A program made the translations under genes and the position numbers. This document shows positions 58,667 to 64,000 of a stretch of DNA of 64,000 bases, in pieces. Origin of the DNA: an uncultured Dokdonella sp. (GTDB lineage Bacteria > Pseudomonadota > Gammaproteobacteria > Xanthomonadales > Rhodanobacteraceae); NCBI GenBank assembly GCA_934526015.1, contig CAKSZY010000001.1, positions 220,285-284,284 of the forward strand. The letters run 5' to 3'. Within the stretch, counting starts at the first letter, position 1, and each line of letters opens with the position of its first letter. Below the pieces are notes generated by a model. The model was given only the letters and a program-made list of their open reading frames with translations. It made no database searches and was not told the origin of the DNA.

Positions 58667-59208
58667 ACGCGCGCCTGTTGCCGCTGGCCGGTTTCCTGCT
58701 GCTGGTCGCCCTGCTCGGCTTCGGCATCGTGCTGATGGGAAGCCGCACGATGAACGAGGTGCCTTCGCCGCTGATCGACAAGCCGGCGCCGGCCTTCGAC
58801 CTGCCGCTGCTGGCCGATCCGGCGCGCAGCTTCGGTTCGCGCGAGCTCGCCGGCACGCCCTACCTGCTCAACGTGTTCGCCAGCTGGTGCTTCGCCTGCC
58901 TCGACGAACATCCGCTGCTGATGACCGAGGCGAAGAAGCTCGGCGTGCCGCTGGTCGGCTTCAACTACAAGGACGATGCCGACGACGCCAAGCGCTGGCT
59001 GGCCCGTTTCGGCGATCCGTACACGATCGTGATCACCGACCGCGACGGCCGCGTGGCGATCGATTTCGGCGTCTACGGCGCACCGGAATCCTTCCTGGTC
59101 GACGGCAACGGCATCATCCGCTACAAGCGCATCGGCGCCATCACGCCGGCAGTCCTTGCCAACGAGATCAAGCCGCGCCTCGAGGCGATGGCGAAGGAGT
59201 CCCGATGA
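58663..59208 (+). CDS. dsbE: thiol:disulfide interchange protein DsbE (CcmG)
   Basis: Membrane-anchored periplasmic thioredoxin that reduces apocytochrome heme-binding cysteines. The 181-aa protein has an N-terminal anchor (residues 5-25), the active site C76/C79 in FASWCFACLDEHP and the cis-proline loop GVYGAPESFLVD. Overlaps its neighbours on both sides. Confidence 0.96.
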   Translation: MNARLLPLAGFLLLVALLGFGIVLMGSRTMNEVPSPLIDKPAPAFDLPLLADPARSFGSRELAGTPYLLNVFASWCFACLDEHPLLMTEAKKLGVPLVGFNYKDDADDAKRWLARFGDPYTIVITDRDGRVAIDFGVYGAPESFLVDGNGIIRYKRIGAITPAVLANEIKPRLEAMAKESR

Positions 59209-59648
59209 AGCCCGTGCTGGCGCGATTCGCCACCCTGCTGTTCGCCCTGGCCTTGCCGCTGGCAGCGATGGCGATCGAGGCATTGCCGTTCGCCGACCGC
59301 GCCGAGGAACTGCGTTTCCAGAACCTCGCCCGCCAGCTGCGCTGCCTGGTCTGCCAGAACGAAAGCCTGGCCGACTCGAGCGCCGATCTCGCCAGCGACC
59401 TGCGCCAGGAAGTGTTCGAGCAGATGCGCAGCGGCAAGAGCGATGACGAGATCAAGCGCTACCTGACCGAACGCTACAGCGATTTCGTCCTGTACGACCC
59501 GCCCCTGCACGGCGGCACCGCCGTGCTCTGGTTCGGTCCGCTGGCGGTGCTGGTGGTCGGCGCCCTGGTCATCACCGCGATCGTGCGGCGGCGCGCGCGC
59601 GCCGCCGCCGGCGTCACCGATTCCCCCGCCGAGGACGAGTGGTCATGA
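59205..59648 (+). CDS. ccmH: cytochrome c-type biogenesis protein CcmH
   Basis: Presents apocytochrome to the heme lyase. The 147-aa protein has a signal peptide, the redox pair C47/C50 in LRCLVCQNESLADS and a C-terminal membrane helix (VLWFGPLAVLVVGALVI). It is the short form; the TPR part is the separate ccmI gene that overlaps its stop. Confidence 0.96.
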   Translation: MKPVLARFATLLFALALPLAAMAIEALPFADRAEELRFQNLARQLRCLVCQNESLADSSADLASDLRQEVFEQMRSGKSDDEIKRYLTERYSDFVLYDPPLHGGTAVLWFGPLAVLVVGALVITAIVRRRARAAAGVTDSPAEDEWS

Positions 59649-60880
59649 CCGCCTTCATGCTGCTTGCCCTGCTGTTGATCGCGCTGGCACTGGCCTTCGC
59701 CCTGCTGCCGTTGCGCGGCGGTGGCGGCCGCCCGGGCGATCGTCGTCTGAAGGCGCTCGACGACGCCCTCGCCGCCGGCGTCATCGATGCCGGCGAACAC
59801 GCGAGCAAGCGTGCCGCCCTCGCTGCCGCCGACGCCTCCGCCGCCCCTGGCGATGGCGGCGTGCAACGCGGCACGCGCCTCGCGGCCGTGCTCGTTGCCG
59901 TGCTGCTGCCGGCGGCGGCCGTATTGCTCTACCGCGCGGTCGGCGAACCGGCCGCGTTCGATCCGGCGCGCATGGCGGCGACCACGCCGGCCGGCCCCGA
60001 GGGGCACGGGGTCGACATGGATCAGGCCATCCGCGGCCTGGTCGCCAAACTCGAAGCCGAACCCGGCAACGCCGAGGGCTGGGCCCTGCTCGGCCGGGCC
60101 TATCAGTCGATGGGACGTTTCGCCGAATCGCGCGATGCGCTCCAGCACGCGCATGACCTGCTGCCGGACAACCCCGACGTCACCGTCGAGTACGCCCAGG
60201 CCGCCGCGCTCGCCAGCGAAGGCCGGCGCATCAGCGGCGAGCCGCGCGCGCTGATCGAGGGCGTGCTCGCCGTCGACCCCGACCACCAGCGCGCACTCTG
60301 GCTGATCGGCATCAGCGACTACCAGCAAGGCCAATTCGCTGCCGCGATCGACGCCTGGAACCGCCTGTTGCCGAACCTGCCGGCGGACTCCGACATCGCC
60401 CGCAGCGTGCGCGCGCAGATCGAAGACGCCCAGGCACAACTCGGCCAGGCCCCGGCCGAGCCGGCGCTGCCCGCCGCAACTGCACCACCGGCCGCGCCTG
60501 CGGACGCCGCGGCGGCCCCGCAAGCCGGCACGCAGGCGCGCCTGACCGTGCACGTCCGTCTCGATCCGAAGCTGGCCGACCGCCTCGACCCCGGTGCGAC
60601 CCTGTTCGTGTTCGCCCGCGCCGCCGAAGGCCCGCCGATGCCACTGGCGATCCACCGTGCGCGCGCCGGCGAGTTGCCGCTGACGGTGACCCTCGATGAT
60701 TCGACCGGCATGATGCCGACCATGAAGCTGTCGATGTTCCCCCAGGTCGTGATCGGCGCGCGCATCTCCGCGCGGGGCGATGCGAGCGCGCAAAGCGGCG
60801 ACCTGCAGGGTCTGTCGATGCCGCTCGATTCGACCCGGCGCGAGCCGCTGGAACTCGTCATCGACCGCGTGGTGCCGTGA
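59645..60880 (+). CDS. ccmI: cytochrome c maturation protein CcmI (TPR)
   Basis: Binds the C-terminus of apocytochromes for heme ligation. The 411-aa protein starts MTAFMLLALLLIALALAF, has a second membrane helix near residue 85, TPR repeats (GWALLGRAYQSMGRFAESRD and following) and a C-terminal periplasmic beta domain (LFVFARAAEGPPMPLAIHR) as in full-length E. coli CcmH C-terminal part. Last gene of the ccm run; 10 bases before metX. Confidence 0.93.
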   Translation: MTAFMLLALLLIALALAFALLPLRGGGGRPGDRRLKALDDALAAGVIDAGEHASKRAALAAADASAAPGDGGVQRGTRLAAVLVAVLLPAAAVLLYRAVGEPAAFDPARMAATTPAGPEGHGVDMDQAIRGLVAKLEAEPGNAEGWALLGRAYQSMGRFAESRDALQHAHDLLPDNPDVTVEYAQAAALASEGRRISGEPRALIEGVLAVDPDHQRALWLIGISDYQQGQFAAAIDAWNRLLPNLPADSDIARSVRAQIEDAQAQLGQAPAEPALPAATAPPAAPADAAAAPQAGTQARLTVHVRLDPKLADRLDPGATLFVFARAAEGPPMPLAIHRARAGELPLTVTLDDSTGMMPTMKLSMFPQVVIGARISARGDASAQSGDLQGLSMPLDSTRREPLELVIDRVVP

Positions 60881-60890
60881 GGGGCGGCCG

Positions 60891-61997
60891 ATGAGCGCGG
60901 GCGATGCACGCCGCTGGTTCGACCTGCCCTCGCCGTTCGCGATGAAGCGCGGCGGCGTGCTCGCCGGCGCCCGCCTCGCCTACGAGACCTGGGGCGAACT
61001 CTCGCCCGCACGTGACAATGCCCTGCTGATCCTCACCGGCCTGTCGCCGAGTGCGCACGCGGCCTCGAATGCCGAGGACCCGGCACCGGGCTGGTGGGAA
61101 GACATGGTCGGTCCCGGCAAGCCGATCGACAGCCGGCGCTGGTTCGTCGTCTGCGTCAACACCCTCGGCAGCTGCAAGGGCTCCACCGGGCCCGCCTCGA
61201 TCGATCCGGCCCGCGGCGTCGCCTACCGGCTCGACTTCCCCGAGCTCACCCTCGAGGATGCCGCCAATGCCGCCCACGCGCTGGTCGGCAGCCTCGGCAT
61301 CGAGCGGCTCGCCTGCCTGGTCGGCAATTCGATGGGCGGCATGACCGCGCTGGCCTACCTGGCCCAGCATCCCGGCAGCGCGCGCACCCACATCAGCGTC
61401 TCCACCGCGCCGCAGGCGCAGCCCTTCGCGATCGCCATCCGTTCGCTGCAGCGCGAGGCCATCCGGCTCGACCCGAACTGGAACGAGGGCCGCTACGACG
61501 ATGCCGGCTGGCCGGTCGCCGGCATGAGCATCGCCCGCAAGCTCGGCGTCATCACCTACCGCTCGGCGATGGAGTGGGTCGGCCGCTTCGCCCGCATCCG
61601 CCTCGACGCCGACGACCGCGACGACGATCCGTTCGCCGTCGAGTTCGCCGTGGAGTCGTACCTGCAGAAGCATGCGGACCGCTTCATCCGCTCGTTCGAC
61701 CCGAATTCCTACCTGTACCTGTCGCGCGCGAGCGACTGGTTCGACCTCGCCGAACACGGCGGGGGCAGCGTCGCCCGCGCCCTGGGCCGCCTCGAGCTGG
61801 AACGGGCGCTGGTGCTCGGCGTCAGCACCGACATCCTGTTTCCGCTGTCGCAGCAGGAGGAGATCGCCGAGGGCCTGCGCGCGGGCGGTACCGATGTGGA
61901 ATTCGTCGCCCTCGACAGCCCGCAGGGCCACGACGCCTTCCTCGTCGACATCGAGCGCTTCGGGGCGGCGATCGCCGCTTTCCTGGCCGCGCGCTAG
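60891..61997 (+). CDS. metX: MetX-family O-acyltransferase (homoserine or serine O-succinyl/acetyltransferase)
   Basis: Alpha/beta hydrolase-fold acyltransferase of methionine or cysteine synthesis, 368 aa. The nucleophile elbow is VGNSMGGMTAL; aspartate and histidine lie in GVSTDILFP and SPQGHDAFL. The block CVNTLGSCKGSTGPASIDP differs from the usual acetyltransferase form (CxNxLGGCxGSTGP). MetX homologues from xanthomonads have been reported to make O-succinylserine, so the acyl acceptor and donor cannot be assumed. Adjacent cdo points to sulfur amino acid metabolism. Confidence 0.88.
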   Translation: MSAGDARRWFDLPSPFAMKRGGVLAGARLAYETWGELSPARDNALLILTGLSPSAHAASNAEDPAPGWWEDMVGPGKPIDSRRWFVVCVNTLGSCKGSTGPASIDPARGVAYRLDFPELTLEDAANAAHALVGSLGIERLACLVGNSMGGMTALAYLAQHPGSARTHISVSTAPQAQPFAIAIRSLQREAIRLDPNWNEGRYDDAGWPVAGMSIARKLGVITYRSAMEWVGRFARIRLDADDRDDDPFAVEFAVESYLQKHADRFIRSFDPNSYLYLSRASDWFDLAEHGGGSVARALGRLELERALVLGVSTDILFPLSQQEEIAEGLRAGGTDVEFVALDSPQGHDAFLVDIERFGAAIAAFLAAR

Positions 61998-62029
61998 AAT
62001 CCCGGCAATCCAGTCTCCCGGGAGCACGC

Positions 62030-62608
62030 ATGCTCGCCCTCGAATTCCCCGGTTGCCGCCGCCTCGTCGAGGAGATCGATGCCGCCGTGCGGCTCGATTG
62101 TCCCGAGAAGATCACCGATGCGCTGCGCGCAAGCCTGTGCCGGCTGATCCGCGATCCCGAAGTGCGCCTGCCGGCCTGCGTGTTCGAGGCCGTCTCCGAC
62201 CACTACGCACGCCGCGAGATCTACCGCAGCGACGAACTCGGCTACAGCGTCATCGCCATGACCTGGGGGCCTGGCCAGGGCACGGCGATCCACGACCACG
62301 CCGGCATGTGGTGCGTCGAGGGGGTCTGGCACGGCCAGATCGAGGTGACGCCATACGAGTTGGTCGAGTCGAGCGGCCAGCGCTACCGCTTCGAGGCGCG
62401 CGGCACGACCCTCGCCGGCCCGGGCTCCGCCGGCAGCCTGATTCCGCCGCACGAGTACCACACGATCCGCAACCCGAGCAGCGACGACGTCGCCGTCTCC
62501 GTGCACATCTACCGCGGCTCGATGACCTGCTGCTCGGTGTTCAAGCCGGCCGGCGACAACTGGTACGACCGCGACGAGCGCCAGCTCGCGCTCGACCGCA
62601 CGCACTAG
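62030..62608 (+). CDS. cysteine dioxygenase family protein
   Basis: Cupin Fe(II) enzyme oxidising cysteine to cysteine sulfinate, 192 aa. Iron ligands are in AIHDHAGMWC and HEYHTIRN. Three features match the mammalian enzyme: an arginine in YARREI (R60 equivalent, separating cysteine from 3-mercaptopropionate dioxygenases), a cysteine seven residues after the first histidine (C93 equivalent) and SVHIY (S153-H155-Y157 equivalent), so a Cys-Tyr cofactor is possible. TAGAAT overlapping the metX stop and GGGAG before the ATG suggest its own expression signals. Confidence 0.9.
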   Translation: MLALEFPGCRRLVEEIDAAVRLDCPEKITDALRASLCRLIRDPEVRLPACVFEAVSDHYARREIYRSDELGYSVIAMTWGPGQGTAIHDHAGMWCVEGVWHGQIEVTPYELVESSGQRYRFEARGTTLAGPGSAGSLIPPHEYHTIRNPSSDDVAVSVHIYRGSMTCCSVFKPAGDNWYDRDERQLALDRTH

Positions 62609-62619
62609 TCCGCTATACT
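62592..62619 (+). promoter_or_regulatory. sigma70-type promoter of tRNA-Leu locus
   Basis: TCGACC (62592-62597), a 16-base spacer and TATACT (62614-62619) lie just upstream of the broken tRNA-Leu gene. No terminator is seen before the second tRNA gene, so this old tRNA promoter may now drive the intron-containing copy. Confidence 0.6.
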
Positions 62620-62630
62620 CCGCGACCCAC

Positions 62631-62668
62631 GCCGAAGTGGTGGAATGGTAGACGCGACGGACTCAAAA
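62631..62668 (+). pseudogene. 5' half of tRNA-Leu(CAA), broken in the anticodon loop
   Basis: GCCGAAGTGGTGGAATGGTA and the following bases match the acceptor, D-arm and 5' anticodon stem (CGACGGA) plus the loop CTCAAAA of tRNA-Leu(CAA). The expected 3' stem TCCGTCG, variable arm, T-arm and CTTCGGCACCA are absent; the sequence after the loop is unrelated. The break sits where tyrosine recombinases commonly cross over. It cannot give a functional tRNA. Confidence 0.85.
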
Positions 62669-62855
62669 ACAGTTTCAAAAACCTCCGTTTATCCTTCGTT
62701 CACCGTTGTAACATCGCGTCACACTAAGGATTTCTGACGTGCAAGGGCTTGGCATCAAGGCGCCGCCGGTTCGGCTAGGAGCCAACTAGGAGCCAGTCGA
62801 AGGCGAACGATCGACAAGCGCTGAGTACCGCATCGTTGAAGTAACATCGCGTCAT
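62669..62855. other. unrelated DNA between the two tRNA-Leu copies
   Basis: 187 bases with no gene. It contains the 14-base direct repeats GTAACATCGCGTCA (62708-62721 and 62841-62854; the second ends two bases before the intron-containing tRNA) and a tandem pair of CTAGGAGCCA (62775-62784 and 62786-62795). These may be recombinase arm or core sites of an integrated element. Confidence 0.55.
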
Positions 62856-63174
62856 GCCCGAGTGGTGGAATTGGTAGACGCAGAGGACTCAGACAATTTG
62901 AGCCCTCCGGGGGAAACTCCAGAGGTGAAGCCCGTCAAACTCGGTGAAGGCCCTGGACGCAAGTCCGAGCTGATGCCGAGCCAAGCCCGCGAGCCGAAAG
63001 GTCCGGGGGAAGGTGTAGAGAGCAGACGGCGGGCACCTACGGCCGAAAGGCTAAGGTGAAGGCGTGCTCCAGACCACGAACGCCCTGCCCCGCGCAGGTC
63101 GGCGGCGAAAGCCGAAGTGGGAAGAAAATCCTCCGCCGCAAGGCTTGTCGGTTCGAGTCCGACCTCGGGCACCA
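62856..63174 (+). tRNA. tRNA-Leu(CAA) interrupted by a group I intron
   Basis: Exons 62856-62890 and 63125-63174 join to an 85-nt tRNA. The acceptor GCCCGAG pairs with CTCGGGC followed by encoded ACCA. The anticodon arm is GAGGA-CTCAAAA-TCCTC with anticodon CAA. The T-arm is GTCGG-TTCGAGT-CCGAC, with a long variable arm as in class II tRNAs. The intron splits the anticodon between C34 and A35. A Rho-independent terminator follows at 63181. Confidence 0.9.
62891..63124 (+). ncRNA. group I intron (tRNA-Leu anticodon-loop type)
   Basis: 234 nt without an ORF. The 5' end AGACAATTTGAGCC can pair (TGAG) with the exon end CTC plus A to form P1. Conserved blocks follow in group I order: GTCAAACTCGGTGAAGG, GCCGAGCCAAGCC, GAAGGTGTAGAGAGCAGACG with GGCACCTACGGCC, AAGGTGAAGGCG with GCTCCAGACCACGAACGCC, and a terminal G before AAAATCC. 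Layout and insertion site match the cyanobacterial tRNA-Leu(UAA) intron (IC3-like). The last 5' exon base is C34, giving a C-G pair at the splice site instead of the usual U-G. Confidence 0.88.
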
Positions 63175-63180
63175 ATTCGG

Positions 63181-63212
63181 AGCCGTCCCTGCTTAGGCAG
63201 GGGCGGCTTTTT
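63181..63212 (+). terminator. Rho-independent terminator after tRNA-Leu
   Basis: A 12-bp stem AGCCGTCCCTGC / GCAGGGGCGGCT (one G-U pair) with loop TTAG, followed by TTTTTCGTTT. It begins six bases after the tRNA CCA end. Confidence 0.92.
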
Positions 63213-63318
63213 CGTTTCCGCCTATCGTCGCTACCGGATGCCAAAGTCCGGGGACTCGGCAGGCGTGCATCATGCTAGCGCTACGGGACTGGGGTCGGTC
63301 CGATCACTTGGAGAGAGC

Positions 63319-64000
63319 ATGGATGAGATCCGAGAGGCTGCATGGTTTCATGGCACGAACATGCCTCGGTTTTCATCTTGGCTCGTTCCTCCACCACCTG
63401 TACCCGGTGAAGAGCTGCGCGTCCCGCATACCGCGATCTTCTTCACCAAAGACCCGAATGATGCTCGGGAAGTTGGACCCAACATCTGTTCGGTACACCT
63501 CACGGATCGGGCAAATATCCTCGATGCCACGCAGGCATCGCGGGATTCAGAGTCACTTCGCCAACTTCTGATTGAGAACGAGCTTGCGCGAATGTGCCTT
63601 TATACGCGCAACAAGGAAATCTGGACGAACGCCTGGCGGTCTGGCGAGGTCTTACGATATGCATCAGAAGACCCGAGATTCCTGCTGCGCATTGCGAGAA
63701 ATGCCGCCGACCTAGCTAGCAAGCTCAAGATAAGTGAGAAAGTGATGCTTGAGATTGCGCAGTACAACTGGACGCGTGGTTGGATCGAACACATTGTCAC
63801 GTCGGCGGCAAAGCTCGGTTTCAATGCACTTCATGGTTTTGAAATTGACCGTCATTCCGGTGGTCCGCATCACGCCGTCTCGTGGCTTGCAGTTACGGAT
63901 GCCAAGGCGGTTACGCCTCCCTCGGGTTCACCCCCGTTTTCACGGACACTTACGAGAAGGCCGATTCAGGCCATGAGGAGTGTTCATGTCGAAGCGACGG
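63319..64000 (+). CDS. possible ADP-ribosyltransferase-like protein, 3' end outside window or frameshifted
   Basis: An open frame of at least 227 codons from an ATG with GGAGAG just upstream. It starts MDEIREAAWFHGTNMPRFSS; the H-G-T near the N-terminus, then AIFFTKDPNDAREVGPNI and SVHLTDRANILDAT resemble ADP-ribosyltransferase-type domains of toxins. The similarity is weak and the function is open. Base composition is clearly lower in GC than the rest of the window, which suggests transfer. After about 63900 the third frame (GGYASLGFTPVFTDTYEKAD) looks more protein-like than the first, so a frameshift is possible. An ATG with GAGGAG upstream at 63985 may start another gene. Confidence 0.45.
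   Translation, partial: MDEIREAAWFHGTNMPRFSSWLVPPPPVPGEELRVPHTAIFFTKDPNDAREVGPNICSVHLTDRANILDATQASRDSESLRQLLIENELARMCLYTRNKEIWTNAWRSGEVLRYASEDPRFLLRIARNAADLASKLKISEKVMLEIAQYNWTRGWIEHIVTSAAKLGFNALHGFEIDRHSGGPHHAVSWLAVTDAKAVTPPSGSPPFSRTLTRRPIQAMRSVHVEAT

Noticed and set aside
62669..62855. Reading the first tRNA-Leu fragment as another intron-containing gene with its 3' exon downstream
   Set aside because: No group I core is seen after the fragment, and no TCCGTCG or CTTCGGCACCA 3' half exists before the second tRNA. The string GCCGGTTCGGCTAGG only faintly recalls a T-arm.

Overview
The window is very GC-rich, densely packed DNA from a gammaproteobacterium, most likely of the Xanthomonadales (Lysobacterales). 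The evidence is the gene order yceD-rpmF-fabH-fabD-fabG-acpP-fabF-pabB-mltG-tmk, a metX of the xanthomonad type, a complete ccm cluster, kynurenine-pathway genes and intergenic repeats of the kind common in that order. The assignment below order level is open.

Layout. 1-8318 (minus strand) is the fatty-acid/ribosomal-protein operon, from yceD down to a tmk cut by the window edge. 8496-12789 holds a small membrane protein, a methyltransferase, ispG and a PilZ-like protein. 12932-26969 (plus strand) is the most unusual block. It encodes an FAD/NAD(P) oxidoreductase fused to two cyclic-nucleotide domains and four [4Fe-4S] sites, a diheme membrane cytochrome b, an FHA-like/membrane/decaheme cytochrome c, a lipoprotein with two HbpS/GlcG-like domains, an outer-membrane beta-barrel and a decaheme cytochrome with LVIVD repeats. 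Together these look like an electron path from cytoplasmic NAD(P)H across both membranes, a candidate undescribed porin-cytochrome conduit.

27033-28989 has an NTF2-like protein and a phospholipase-D-type protein. 29058-34383 (minus) is a three-gene phosphorelay/c-di-GMP operon. xseA and lolCD follow. 38932-50706 is a tryptophan-catabolic region: kmo, kynU, 3-hydroxyanthranilate dioxygenase, ACMS decarboxylase, an aminomuconate-semialdehyde-type dehydrogenase and a RidA-type deaminase, interleaved with two related exported ChaN/EreA-like proteins and a FUSC-family membrane protein. 50752-53500 (minus) encodes an SPFH protein, a double zinc-ribbon membrane protein and a small membrane protein. 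53718-60880 is ccmABCDEFG(dsbE)HI, whose products would mature the cytochromes of the 13-27 kb cluster. metX and a cysteine dioxygenase follow.

The right edge (62609-64000) changes character. The 5' half of a tRNA-Leu(CAA) gene is broken in the anticodon loop. It is followed about 190 bases later by a second, intact tRNA-Leu(CAA) gene interrupted by a group I intron of 234 nt, then by lower-GC DNA with an ADP-ribosyltransferase-like ORF that runs off the window. This looks like the boundary of an integrated element that replaced the host tRNA.

Two gene-free islands (15341-16467 and 35954-36839) are composite repeats that share the same parts in the same order; one copy carries a 164-bp MITE-like insertion. 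A TAGCCCC-type tandem tract interrupts the ccm operon between ccmE and ccmF.
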